54,055 nt of DNA from contig JAFZFU010000024.1 of NCBI GenBank assembly GCA_017555745.1, forward strand, positions 1 through 54,055, given 5' to 3'. Each line of letters starts with the position of its first letter. The stretch's first letter is position 1. The notes beneath the pieces are model-generated. The model did no database searches and was not told the DNA's origin. It saw only the letters and a list, made by a program, of their open reading frames with translations. This document shows positions 46,701 to 54,055 of the stretch, piece after piece. The position numbers and the translations under genes are program-made. This stretch comes from Bacteroidales bacterium. Its GTDB lineage: Bacteria; Bacteroidota; Bacteroidia; Bacteroidales; P3.

Positions 46701-47168
46701 ACCTCGCATAATGCCCATATAGGTCATTTCCACCGGGTTATTACAATAATACGAATTATTGCCATAAACCTTCTCATCTAAGCACCATTTGTCATTATCA
46801 GCATTCTTAAATTGCGATGGCTGAACGGGGTACATCTTTTGATAAATGCCATGTATGCCCAACGAATATTCCTCTACTTCGTCGGCATACAGCTCCACCT
46901 CTGCCCTGCTACCCTCCGGAATGGCTATAATCTTTTGCAACACCGGTAGCGACGGACATCCATAATCAGGCAACACCGAATAGTCGTCAGACACCTTTAG
47001 GGTAAAAAATCCGTCAGCAGTATCTATCGAATAATCGGTTATAATATTGTCGAACGAGAATACCTCCAAACTATTCTCATTCACCACAAACCCCGATTTA
47101 TCGTTGATTTGTGCCATAGCCACCGATGTAGTCAGCCACAACAATACTATCAATAAATACCTTTGCAT
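43734..47168 (-). CDS. Gingipain-like C25 cysteine peptidase with T9SS sorting tail
   Basis: 1144 residues from ATG 47166-47168, which gives the signal peptide MQRYLLIVLLWLTTSVAMAQ; a longer frame opens with GTG. A propeptide-like region (about 20-210) includes EGSRAEVELYADEVEEY. The catalytic domain carries YSGHC (His440) and NNCCKSSNF (Cys473). Their spacing of 33 residues equals that of His211 and Cys244 in gingipain RgpB. SNETLWNEDYYWS also resembles the gingipain region. Beta-rich Ig-like and jelly-roll-like domains follow (about 600-1050). A type A sorting tail ends it (IYPNPAKNYVIFEF ... GVYTIMLKS). It is probably a surface protease. PorU is less likely because the propeptide and active-site context are of the gingipain type. 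Confidence 0.88.
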   Translation of the reverse strand: MQRYLLIVLLWLTTSVAMAQINDKSGFVVNENSLEVFSFDNIITDYSIDTADGFFTLKVSDDYSVLPDYGCPSLPVLQKIIAIPEGSRAEVELYADEVEEYSLGIHGIYQKMYPVQPSQFKNADNDKWCLDEKVYGNNSYYCNNPVEMTYMGIMRGMRLIRLTVSPFEYNPVLNRLRIHNYISADVKISDVDRDKLIYNLRSTSTPYSTMVLRNVANTKAYSNVLSSATDVPIKYVVVARDSFREALQPFVQWKTRQGFDVVEYYPHYAANRDTIRAKLSDMYHGSTPLDPAPTFLLIVGDVEQIHSFIGRYTIPGGDAHATDLYYAEYTGDIYPEVLFGRMSVNNISQLQAVINKTIEYEQYGMRDKEKLSKALLVAGKETRDPAPAVTNGQLNYLKYTVADNFAMDTVCYYNGTSHNQKEDILLQLSSIPGFVTYSGHCTVGGWSSPYITTTDMDTFSTVGSYSFVVNNCCKSSNFASGVCFGEALLRRPNAGAIGVIGASNETLWNEDYYWSVGAKYPFSLYPQYNSELLGAFDRMFHVRNEDIHDYAITQGQMLQAGNMSVARAGSPYENYYWEIYNLLGDPSLMPFVGMPDTMTLNIHDTIRQGDVSIECSGTPWAHIAIYEDTVLLGATFLEQSGYGIVRLNKAITHPDILQTATAQYHIPIIDTIAAIAPTGAKVILSDYYFGDTMGNAVKEVYPNQRVYLYGTLSNIGVDDAYDVKFLLQNVVGGYMIADTLMVDTLQSNASYAGLLATAVVDNRVQNMTVFSMNAVACDSTEDFYNKRLEVLVSASKIEQSPASFKDSFVGAAVLALQPDSVYILEVPIANMGNHYSDSIYVSISTNRAAVVLSESLVGIPSLQAGDTALALFTLRVNNVADTALQIKIGVEERDVYNETTSYYVIGNALETFERGNFTLLEWDTSAVYSWCIDSSAENSYRGKYSARSAKIEGRQLSVLKLPLEVVADDTVLFWVKTSTEQNYDILTFYIDGQSKGSWSGKKSWKCYKYPIAKGQHQLMWKYQKDDETNSGSDAVWIDDLELPMAKWNKPIIPTDNELDIDDCDKPLAGRIYPNPAKNYVIFEFDTNSRTMVTIYDLKGVEVDSFVIDQERIYKHSTERYVPGVYTIMLKSNDKIQIEKLMIVK

Positions 47169-47315
47169 AATATTTTTCAGTTTAATCACTTCGCTATGTA
47201 GTATATAACGTCATTCCTTATTTTCTATTTCAAAAAACAGCAGCATTTATTTATACAATTTCCAAACACTGCGTCAATAAACCTGGCACCACTCTCGGTG
47301 GTTGGCAAACAGCCT

Positions 47316-48092
47316 TTAGTCCTTCAATTGTTTTTTTGCTTCGTTCCACCATATATCCATCTCGGCCAACGACATATCCGACAACTGCCGTCCTGTTTCT
47401 CTGCTTTTTTGTTCCATATACTGAAAACGAGCCTTAAACTTTTTATTGGTCCTTTCCAAGGCATCTTCAGGATTTACACCTATAAACCTCGACCAATTAA
47501 TCAAGGCAAACAACAAGTCGCCAAACTCGGCTTCCACCTTGTCGTGATTATCGTCTTTCGACAGTTCCACTTGCAATTCGTTGTATTCTTCCAACACTTT
47601 TTCTTTCACTTGCTCGGCATTATCCCAATCAAAGCCTATACCACGGGCTTTTTCCTGCATTCTTACAGCTTTTACCATTGCCGGCAACGAATTAGGCACA
47701 CCGCTAAGCACCGATGTGCGGCCCTCTGTCATTTTTATTTTTTCCCAATTCTGCTTTACGGCTTCGGCATCTTGTGCTTCCACATCGCCGTATATATGGG
47801 GATGTCTGCGTATAAGCTTTTCACAAATAGAATTAAGCACATCGGTAAGGTCGAAACGTTTTTCGTCGTGCGCTATTTTGGAATAAAAAAGTATGTGCAT
47901 CAATATATCGCCAAGCTCTTTCTTCACCTCGTCGTACTCTTGTTCCAATATGGCATCAGATAGTTCGTATACCTCCTCTATAGTCAAATATCTAAGACTG
48001 TCTATGGTCTGCTTCTTATCCCAAGGACATTTTTGTCTCAATTCATCTAATATTGATGATAGTCTTTCAAATGCTTCTAATTCCGATTTCAT
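47316..48092 (-). CDS. mazG: Nucleoside triphosphate pyrophosphohydrolase MazG
   Basis: 258 residues, the usual length of two-domain MazG. CPWDKKQTIDSLRYLTIEEVYEL and the EExxE...ExxD metal-binding helices (EYDEVKKELGDILMHILF) form the first domain. KEKVLEEYNELQVEL and EAEFGDLLFALINWSRF form the second. HPHIYGD is a further signature. It removes damaged or excess NTPs and may lower (p)ppGpp. It lies 50 bases after miaA on the same strand. Confidence 0.95.
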   Translation of the reverse strand: MKSELEAFERLSSILDELRQKCPWDKKQTIDSLRYLTIEEVYELSDAILEQEYDEVKKELGDILMHILFYSKIAHDEKRFDLTDVLNSICEKLIRRHPHIYGDVEAQDAEAVKQNWEKIKMTEGRTSVLSGVPNSLPAMVKAVRMQEKARGIGFDWDNAEQVKEKVLEEYNELQVELSKDDNHDKVEAEFGDLLFALINWSRFIGVNPEDALERTNKKFKARFQYMEQKSRETGRQLSDMSLAEMDIWWNEAKKQLKD

Positions 48093-48142
48093 ATTTTGTT
48101 TTGTATTATTTTTCGTTGTCTGTAATTTTGTATTTGCTACCG

Positions 48143-49069
48143 TTATTTATCCTTATTCGATGCCGCAAAGCCCTCATATAGTCGGCACACCTCGTCTAAT
48201 TTTTCTTTATCCGACAATGTTCCATCTACCCAATGTATGTCTACCCCATTACGCTCCATACGTCTATACCAGGTCATCTGCCTTTTTGCAAACTGCCTTA
48301 TGGCGATATTCAGTTTTTCAAACATTTCAGAATACGATATATCATTTTGCAAATAAAGGGTTATATACTTATATTCCAACCCATAGCGTATCAAACGCTC
48401 AGGTTCCACTCCTTGTTTCAGCAACAAGTCTATCTCGTCTATCATTCCGTTTTGCAATCTTTCCTGCAATCGATTCTCTATACGTTGCATAACCAAATCG
48501 CGCGGAAACGCCACCCCTAATACCAAATGCTTCATATCAGGAATTTCGACATACAAATTTGGATTTTGAACTTGATATTCTTGTATTTCTATCGCTCTTA
48601 TCAACCGTTCTCGAGTCTCGGTGTCGGTATGGTTATGTAAGGATATATATTTTTTCAACCTCTCCACGAGGTCTTCGTCCGAACATTGTTCCAACTCCAG
48701 CCTGAGTTCGTTGTTTTGAGGCACATCTGCCAAACGATAATTTCTCAATACCGCCTCTATATACAAACCGGTTCCGCCACAAAGTATAGGCAATTTATTT
48801 CTATCCACAATATCATTATATGCCTTTACGAAATCCGTTTGAAACTCAAAAACGCTGTACTCATATCCCGGCTCTCTGATATCAATCAAATGATATGGCA
48901 CCCCTACACCACCCACATTATAGTCGGTCAAATCTTTTCCTGTGCCAATATCCATACCTCTAAACACCTGGCGCGAATCGGCACTTATAATTTCGCCACA
49001 TAGGTGCAAAGCCACATCTACTGCCAATCTTGTTTTGCCACAAGCCGTAGGTCCTAATATCGTTATCAT
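48143..49069 (-). CDS. miaA: tRNA dimethylallyltransferase MiaA
   Basis: 308 residues. The P-loop ILGPTACGKTRLA is at about 3-15. IISADSRQVFRGMDIGTGK and LCGGTGLYIEAVLRNYRL are canonical MiaA blocks (the latter with the substrate-binding Gly-rich loop). The C-terminal RQFAKRQMTWYRRM is the tRNA-binding signature. It adds a dimethylallyl group to A37 of tRNAs reading U-starting codons. It precedes mazG and follows the PorE-like gene's terminator. Confidence 0.95.
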   Translation of the reverse strand: MITILGPTACGKTRLAVDVALHLCGEIISADSRQVFRGMDIGTGKDLTDYNVGGVGVPYHLIDIREPGYEYSVFEFQTDFVKAYNDIVDRNKLPILCGGTGLYIEAVLRNYRLADVPQNNELRLELEQCSDEDLVERLKKYISLHNHTDTETRERLIRAIEIQEYQVQNPNLYVEIPDMKHLVLGVAFPRDLVMQRIENRLQERLQNGMIDEIDLLLKQGVEPERLIRYGLEYKYITLYLQNDISYSEMFEKLNIAIRQFAKRQMTWYRRMERNGVDIHWVDGTLSDKEKLDEVCRLYEGFAASNKDK

Positions 49070-49075
49070 CTTCGA

Positions 49076-49113
49076 GATAAAAACATAAGCCGCAATATTG
49101 GTTGCGGCTTATG
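49076..49113 (-). terminator. Terminator after the PorE-like gene
   Basis: CATAAGCCGCAA (49084-49095) and TTGCGGCTTATG (49102-49113) form a perfect 12-bp stem. On the minus strand the stem is followed by TTTTTATC. It overlaps the few bases before the miaA start. Confidence 0.9.
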
Positions 49114-49135
49114 CGTTATGTATTATAGTTTGTTA

Positions 49136-51805
49136 TTAATCAATAAAAATCAGTCTACCACGCTGTTTGTCGAAGTCATATTCGCCAAAATCGCCCAAGC
49201 CTATACGATTTATCACAAATTTGTAGTCCAAACCTTTTAGCACCACAGCCTCTACCTTCTCCAAGCGTTTTTGACCTATTTGCACCGACTTCAATATTAC
49301 CAACGATTTGTCTACTATGTTTCCTTCGTAGTCAAAAGCATCGTCGCGTGCCGGAAAGTCTTCTTTTGTGAGACGTTTTTGATATATGTAGTTCATAGCT
49401 TCTTCCCACGATATTGCTATCGGTTCGGGATATTTTTCGTCGATAAGCACCGGTTTTCTTGCCCCGTTCACTATGGCTTCTATCTCACCTTTTGTCGATT
49501 GAATCATCTTAACAGCTATAGTATTTTCGTCGTGTACTATTTCGGGCTTTTCGGGTTCTATCTCTATAGGTTTGTTTACCAAGTCTATTATTTTTCCATC
49601 TTCAGTTTCTTTTGCTATAGGAGTATCCGATGCCATATTGTCGACAAGTTTTCTCGACACATAATCATCACGCAACACCTTAAATTCGGTGCGTCGGTTT
49701 AATTGATGGGCGGCTTCTTGGTAATCTTTTCCCTGCAACAGATTTATATAGTCGCATTCCAACACCGTACCGGCTTTAAACTGAAATTCTTTGCCACCAT
49801 ATTTTACCACCATGTCCTTATCCAACACACGTGGCTCGCGTTCGGCATAGCCTTTGGCCACTATACGTTCCGGTTCTATACCTCTCGATATCAAAAAGTC
49901 TACCACCGATTGGGCTCTGCGTTGCGACAAGGTGTCGTTGGTAAGTCCTATATAAGGACGGCAGTCGGTATGCGAACGTATTTCCACCACTACATTAGGA
50001 TTGTTAACCAACACCAAATACAAGTCGGTCAACGAATCTTGATAATCTGTAGTTAAATCCCATTTCGACAAACCATATTGAATATCCGGCAACAATACCG
50101 GTTCCTTTGGTACAGGTTCCAAACGAAAATCATGCACTATATCCTTGTTGGTGGTGTAGCCATAAGTGCTTTCCGACCCTTCGGTGCTGAAATAATTCAA
50201 GCGCGAAATATACATTTTATAAATCACTTCGTGTTTTATCACATCAGTGCCGAAACGATATTTACCTTTTTTGTCGGTATATGTTTCGGTTTCGGTACCA
50301 TCCGATCCCACCAATCGTATTTTGGTATCGGGCAATAATTGCATTGATTTTTCGTCTCTTACTATACCTTCTATAGAATACAACAACGGAGGCAACTCAA
50401 AATAAAACAAGTCGTCGTTTATGGGTTTGTATTTAGTACGAGTGTTCACGTCTTTATCTTCGCGTTTGTGAGGGTCGGGCACACTACGATTTGAGGTAAA
50501 ATAACCACGTTCCATCATATTTGGATTGCTACCTTCGGGATAAAATATTATACCCATTTCGTCGAAACTCGAGTTAATAGGCACCAATAGGTTTTCGGGT
50601 GTTGCCCATTTGTTATTTCCTATTTCGTAGGTTTTGTATATATCCAAACCACCCACTCCATGATGTCCGTCCGACGAGAAATACAATATAGTATCGAAGT
50701 TTATTGTAGGAAAGTTTTCACGTCCGGGAGTATTTATCACTTTTCCCAAGTTTATAGGAGTACCAAACTCTTCGTCTTGAGTATTTCTTTTTGCCATCCA
50801 CAAGTCGTATCCACCTTCTCCACCGGGCATATTCGACGAAAAATACAACGTAAGATTATCGTTGCTTATGGCAGGGTGCAAATAGTTGTAAGCAGTGTCG
50901 CCAAGGTTTATTCGTTCGGCTTCGCCCCATTTTTCCAAACTTTTATCGGTTTTCTTCTTATTCTTGCGTTTGCCGTCGTCGTCGCCGCCCAATACCGAAC
51001 GGTATATATAACAACCTTTCATTTCGTGTTCTTTCGAGTCGCAACGCGAAAAATATACCACACCGCCATCGGGAGTAAACACTGCTTCCCCTTCATTAAC
51101 GGGAGTATTTATCATATTTCCTTTTTCATACAAGTCCACGGTAGTCCAATTGCCGTTGCGGTCTTGCATTATCGAAAACAATTCCGAAAAAGCTTTACCG
51201 GTCCAAGCATCCACAGCCCCTTTGTCGCCTTCTAGGAAACGCGACGAAGTAAATACAAGCACTGTGGTATCATCACCCAAAAAGTGTGGCGACCAATCGT
51301 CATAATCGGTATTATACTTTTCCAAATTGATAATATTATGTCTTGTACGGTTCGACAGCATTTTGCTCATTTCCACCAACGATGCTCTACGTTCTTTGGC
51401 CAAATCATCGTCGGGTTGCAACTTTAGATAGTTGTCGTAGTTTTGGGCAGCTTTCTCAAACTCATTCTGAAAACGATACATCTCGGCCAAATAATAATAT
51501 ATCTTAGGCTCCACAATGTAGTAGCGGGCATTTTTTATCAAACGGTTATAAATCAGTTCGGCTTTGGGATAATTGTTCATCATCCTATAGCACTCCCCTA
51601 TCTGAAAATTTATTCTATTCTTTTCAGCCCTGTTCGACTTCACTTTTTTATAAGCATTTTGATAACTTTCCAATGCTTCTACATAACGTTTTTGATCAAA
51701 CAAATTGTCGGCTTTAACAGCCACACTTTGTTTCTGTCCATAGCCTATTGCCACACAAAAAAGTGCTGTTGCAAGCACAAATAATCCTTTTTTGAACACT
51801 TTCAT
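49136..51805 (-). CDS. PorE-like OmpA-family protein (TPR, beta-propeller, CRD, OmpA)
   Basis: 889 residues. The signal peptide ends in AIGYGQ. TPR-like helices occupy about 30-140 (FDQKRYVEALESYQNAYKK). PD40/WD40-like blades lie at about 165-450 (DDWSPHFLGDD, AVFTPDGGVVYFSRCD, PGGEGGYDLWMAKR). A carboxypeptidase-regulatory-like domain lies at about 480-550 (IEGIVRDEKSMQLLPDTKI). An OmpA-like peptidoglycan-binding domain lies at about 580-710, with EIRSHTDCRPY, SQRRAQSVVDFL and RIVAKGYAEREP. This order is that of PorE, which ties the T9SS to peptidoglycan. Residues about 710-889 extend past the OmpA domain. The window's six T9SS cargo genes make a T9SS role plausible, but other OmpA/TPR/PD40 proteins share the architecture. 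Confidence 0.82.
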   Translation of the reverse strand: MKVFKKGLFVLATALFCVAIGYGQKQSVAVKADNLFDQKRYVEALESYQNAYKKVKSNRAEKNRINFQIGECYRMMNNYPKAELIYNRLIKNARYYIVEPKIYYYLAEMYRFQNEFEKAAQNYDNYLKLQPDDDLAKERRASLVEMSKMLSNRTRHNIINLEKYNTDYDDWSPHFLGDDTTVLVFTSSRFLEGDKGAVDAWTGKAFSELFSIMQDRNGNWTTVDLYEKGNMINTPVNEGEAVFTPDGGVVYFSRCDSKEHEMKGCYIYRSVLGGDDDGKRKNKKKTDKSLEKWGEAERINLGDTAYNYLHPAISNDNLTLYFSSNMPGGEGGYDLWMAKRNTQDEEFGTPINLGKVINTPGRENFPTINFDTILYFSSDGHHGVGGLDIYKTYEIGNNKWATPENLLVPINSSFDEMGIIFYPEGSNPNMMERGYFTSNRSVPDPHKREDKDVNTRTKYKPINDDLFYFELPPLLYSIEGIVRDEKSMQLLPDTKIRLVGSDGTETETYTDKKGKYRFGTDVIKHEVIYKMYISRLNYFSTEGSESTYGYTTNKDIVHDFRLEPVPKEPVLLPDIQYGLSKWDLTTDYQDSLTDLYLVLVNNPNVVVEIRSHTDCRPYIGLTNDTLSQRRAQSVVDFLISRGIEPERIVAKGYAEREPRVLDKDMVVKYGGKEFQFKAGTVLECDYINLLQGKDYQEAAHQLNRRTEFKVLRDDYVSRKLVDNMASDTPIAKETEDGKIIDLVNKPIEIEPEKPEIVHDENTIAVKMIQSTKGEIEAIVNGARKPVLIDEKYPEPIAISWEEAMNYIYQKRLTKEDFPARDDAFDYEGNIVDKSLVILKSVQIGQKRLEKVEAVVLKGLDYKFVINRIGLGDFGEYDFDKQRGRLIFID

Positions 51806-51900
51806 ATACTATATTATTATTATCTTCTTTCAATTATTATTCTAATTTACAATATTTTGCAACGTTTTTTTACCTTTTCTACGTTGTCAAAAATAATTTG

Positions 51901-51931
51901 CTAAGATACGTTTTTTTTTCCTAATCCGAAA
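51901..51931 (-). promoter_or_regulatory. Weak candidate promoter for the PorE-like gene
   Basis: On the minus strand TTTC (51931-51928), 19 bases, TATCTTAG (51908-51901), with one mismatch in each box. It lies about 95 bases before the start codon. Confidence 0.4.
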
Positions 51932-51998
51932 ATTTTTTATCACAAATATCTCTTTCTTGTCAAAATATACTTCGTTTTCGACCGCTGTTTGCTCACTT

Positions 51999-53096
51999 CT
52001 AAATACCCTTTATAAAGTTTTGAACAAACCTCGAATTGCTGTAAAATTCCTTTATTATTATTCGTATCAAAGTATACAACGGTATCGCTATTATCATACC
52101 CATAATGCCCCCCACTTCGCCGGCAATAAGTATCACCAAGAATATCTCCAACGGATGTGCCTTAACACTTTTGGAATATATAAAGGGTTGCATTATAAAA
52201 TCGTCTATCAGTTTGGTGGCTATAAACACCCCTCCAAAGGTTAACGTAAGAGTAAGTAGCTGAAAATCGGCGCCGCTACCTATCATCGACACTATTAGCA
52301 ATATATAACTTATACCTGCTCCCACCACAGCACCCACGTATGGCACTATTACCAACACACCACAACAAAAAGCCAACAACAAAGCATTGGGGAAACCCGC
52401 TATACTGAAACCAGCAAAGAGCAACAACGTCACCAACAATATCTCGCATAGCAAACCTATAAAATAGCGCGATATAAGGTAGCGCGAATTCTGAAGTATA
52501 TGCTCTGTTTCGTCGACATAATCAATTGGCACTGCCGAATATATCAGTTTAGTAAAATATTCTTTGTCTCGCAAAAAGAAAAATGTCACAAAAAGTGTTA
52601 CAAACACACCCAATACCAAATCGATGGTGATATTGAATATATCCGAAAATATCAAATCAAAACGAGTAGCCTTCACTATCTTCAGCACCTCTTTGTTTAT
52701 CATCATTTCCAACGACTCGTCGGGAGCCAACAAACCATAATCCGTCATATATTGCTTGGCCACTCCCCCATACTGCTCGGCATAACGCACAATACTGGTA
52801 GTATCGATATTCGACAACTTTACGGCTTGCGAAAATATCATGGGGAAAAGCCAGTAAGAAAGCGAAAACAACAGCCCCACCATTATAATAAGAGTGAGGG
52901 CAGCCGAAAGATTCTTACCCATTTTATACTTACCTATGGGATGCTGCAACAACCGCATAAGCGGATTGCCTATAAGAGCCAATATAGCAGCCAGCACCAT
53001 ACAAAAAGTAATAAACTTAAAGTACCATACCAGCAATACTATCAATGCCACTACCAATGTAGTAACGCTTATCTTATATATTTTCTTTTTGTCCAT
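51999..53096 (-). CDS. AI-2E family transporter
   Basis: 365 residues from ATG 53094-53096; an earlier in-frame start overlaps the end of queD. Seven to eight hydrophobic segments are present. The sequence includes NLSAALTLIIMVGLLFSLSYWLFPM, a large extracytoplasmic insertion, then DLVLGVFVTLFVTFFFLRD. The C-terminal ALLLAFCCGVLVIVPYVGAVVGAG and IQP-like IMQPFIYSKSVKAHPLEIF are family signatures. The family (also called UPF0118/TqsA-like) exports or imports small molecules; autoinducer-2 as substrate is not established for this member. It starts 13 bases after queD stops, so the two are probably co-transcribed. Confidence 0.9.
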   Translation of the reverse strand: MDKKKIYKISVTTLVVALIVLLVWYFKFITFCMVLAAILALIGNPLMRLLQHPIGKYKMGKNLSAALTLIIMVGLLFSLSYWLFPMIFSQAVKLSNIDTTSIVRYAEQYGGVAKQYMTDYGLLAPDESLEMMINKEVLKIVKATRFDLIFSDIFNITIDLVLGVFVTLFVTFFFLRDKEYFTKLIYSAVPIDYVDETEHILQNSRYLISRYFIGLLCEILLVTLLLFAGFSIAGFPNALLLAFCCGVLVIVPYVGAVVGAGISYILLIVSMIGSGADFQLLTLTLTFGGVFIATKLIDDFIMQPFIYSKSVKAHPLEIFLVILIAGEVGGIMGMIIAIPLYTLIRIIIKEFYSNSRFVQNFIKGI

Positions 53097-53109
53097 AGTT
53101 GCAATTATA

Positions 53110-53529
53110 TTACAACACCAATTCGGCATACGATGTTGCTGTTTCGTACATCCTTAGTTTGCACAAACGCACGCCACGGGGCAATTTATCGTTGAGTATC
53201 TGATAAAAATAAATAAGCATATTTTCGCATGTGGGCTGAAACGATGTACGTATCAACTTAGTATTCAACGAATTTTCGAAAACAGCTTTTTCGTTAAGCA
53301 CCAAAGCATGGTCGTATTTATCTATTATATTTTCATACACTATTTTCTTCAAATCGCCAAAATCCATCACCATACCGCATTTCGACGAAGTTTCATCGGA
53401 ATTAGGTTCTCCTTCTATGGTAATATATAGTTTATAAGAATGCCCATGTATGTTTTTGCAATGTCCATCATAGTTCATCAACGCATGAGCCATCTCAAAA
53501 TCAAATTGTTTTGTCAGTTGAACTTTCAT
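53110..53529 (-). CDS. queD: 6-carboxytetrahydropterin synthase QueD
   Basis: 139 residues from ATG 53527-53529 (MKVQLTKQFDFEMAHAL). A longer frame to 53682 adds a low-complexity lysine-rich stretch and is rejected. The zinc ligands His15, His28 and His30 (AHALM, NIHGH) and the nucleophile Cys24 (GHCKN) are all present. The QueD-type Cys24 separates it from mammalian-type pterin synthases only by context. CENMLIYFYQIL and the final ATSYAEL match the family. It converts dihydroneopterin triphosphate to 6-carboxytetrahydropterin in the queuosine pathway. queC and queE are not in the window. First gene of a queD plus transporter unit. Confidence 0.93.
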   Translation of the reverse strand: MKVQLTKQFDFEMAHALMNYDGHCKNIHGHSYKLYITIEGEPNSDETSSKCGMVMDFGDLKKIVYENIIDKYDHALVLNEKAVFENSLNTKLIRTSFQPTCENMLIYFYQILNDKLPRGVRLCKLRMYETATSYAELVL

Positions 53530-53821
53530 AATCAGTTTGTATATCTTTTTTTTAATTTGTATATATATAGCATGGCCGATAGTATGAAAACAACGTAAAG
53601 ATTGTTTTTTTATTTTGAGCCACAAAAACATTTTTTTCGCACCATCGGCCTTCTTCGATGACTGACCTGAAAAAATCCACATTCTTGGTTTGCCAATACT
53701 ACGACGAAAGCTATTTCTAAGAATTACTTTGACACCGATTTGCTATTTCAAAAAGGAGAAATTTGTCCCTTAAAATAACACCCTATCATCAATCTCTTCG
53801 CAATAGGGTTTCACGAGCGTG

Positions 53822-53953
53822 ACGGTATACCGTCAATTTCGAGGTGGTATATGGGGGCAAAATTCCCTCCCGATGCCGAGATAACAACGTCCCGATGTAG
53901 CACAAAAATCCACGCGAGGAAAATCTCACAACGTCGGGATGAAAAATATTTAA
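53822..53953. repeat. Array E: degenerate 22-bp periodic repeat sharing the array B core
   Basis: Units start at 53844, 53866, 53888, 53910 and 53932 (22 apart); a weaker one starts at 53822. Columns 8-10 read ATG, ATG, ATG, AGG, ATG in the five good units. Cores are CCTCCCGATG, CGTCCCGATG, CCACGCGAGG and CGTCGGGATG. Units 53866 and 53888 agree at 13 of 22 positions. The C-rich first half followed by GATG is the same pattern as in array B (for example CCTCCCGATG at 12607), 41 kb away. Confidence 0.65.
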
Positions 53954-53996
53954 TGGAAAAGTCGGGACAAATGTATGTTATATCAAAATAAATGTG

Positions 53997-54004
53997 TAAT
54001 TTTG
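53997..54004 (+). promoter_or_regulatory. -7 box for a gene starting at the right edge
   Basis: TAATTTTG fits TAnnTTTG, and 19 bases upstream TATG stands in for TTTG. An ATG follows at 54027. Confidence 0.5.
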
Positions 54005-54026
54005 CAGTGCGAAAAGTAATTGAATT

Positions 54027-54055
54027 ATGGAACATTTTGCCATACATAAACTATC
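54027..54055 (+). CDS. Possible start of a new gene (cut by window edge)
   Basis: ATG at 54027 stays open to the end (MEHFAIHKL). It sits 23 bases after a consensus -7 box and just beyond array E. Nine codons are too few to identify. Confidence 0.4.

Larger units (their letters stand above)
53530..54026. other. Intergenic region at the right end
   Basis: About 500 bases without a supported gene. The queD leader is AT-rich with no clear promoter box. A 22-bp-period array (53822-53953) and a plus-strand -7 box (53997-54004) lie at the right. Confidence 0.6.

Noticed and set aside
43734..47168. PorU (T9SS sortase) as identity of the C25 peptidase
   Set aside because: The N-terminal propeptide and the active-site surroundings follow the gingipain pattern, and PorU's typical N-terminal opening is not seen.
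53530..53682. N-terminal extension of queD
   Set aside because: Adds a lysine-rich segment unlike any QueD; the ATG at 53529 gives the exact family start.
3499..53953. CRISPR arrays for the periodic regions
   Set aside because: Units are 22 bases with no constant repeat alternating with unique spacers, no cas genes are present, and the arrays are short and degenerate.

Overview
The window reads as a chromosomal segment of an AT-leaning, probably anaerobic, host-associated Bacteroidales (Bacteroidota). The reasons are the promoter style (TTTG, about 19 bases, TAnnTTTG), several proteins ending in type IX secretion (T9SS) sorting tails, a gingipain-like peptidase, a BspA-type leucine-rich-repeat protein, a PorE-like OmpA protein, and families largely confined to the phylum (DUF4270, DUF4271, DUF6029, Omp28, the short glycogen synthase-like protein). 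No phage, IS element, CRISPR array, tRNA or rRNA was seen.

Layout. 1-3.3 kb, minus strand: the start of radA, a T9SS-tailed SGNH hydrolase, a FISUMP-type lipoprotein and an outer-membrane barrel. 3.8-6.1 kb, plus: a secreted M1 peptidase with a sorting tail. 6.2-12.3 kb, minus: clpC, uvrB, ychF. 13.4-17.0 kb, plus: a small secreted protein and a 1016-residue type-B T9SS cargo. 17.1-24.1 kb, plus: one probable seven-gene operon (PurF paralog, polyprenyl synthase, TlpA-like thioredoxin, DUF6029 protein, Omp28 lipoprotein, two DUF4412-like secreted proteins). 24.4-27.5 kb: leuS plus a 56-residue ORF. 28.1-32.2 kb: a BspA-like gene interrupted by one in-frame TAA. 32.5-36.4 kb, plus: PASTA protein, T9SS cargo, RluD-type pseudouridine synthase. 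36.4-53.5 kb, minus: maf, a MORN-like repeat protein, DUF4270 lipoprotein, glycogen synthase-like protein, yidD, rnpA, hemD, DUF4271, gingipain-like C25 peptidase, mazG, miaA, the PorE-like protein, an AI-2E family transporter and queD. A new plus-strand gene probably starts at 54027.

How it fits together: most accessory content is envelope or secretion biology. Six proteins carry T9SS sorting tails (SGNH, M1, type-B cargo, BspA-like, 647-residue cargo, gingipain-like), and the PorE-like protein is a plausible part of the machine that exports them. The remainder is housekeeping: DNA repair, proteolysis, tRNA charging and modification, RNase P, and heme and queuosine precursors.

The most unusual signal is non-coding. 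Four intergenic spaces, and perhaps a fifth, hold arrays of degenerate repeats with a period of 22 bp (about two helical turns). Units within an array can differ at more than half their positions yet keep phase and a short core. Two arrays 41 kb apart share the same core (C-rich half followed by ATG at columns 8-10). All lie at transcription-unit boundaries upstream of plus-strand genes, three or four of which begin units encoding secreted cargo. I do not recognise them as a named element. This was read by eye; a genome-wide lag-22 autocorrelation of intergenic DNA would be the decisive test.
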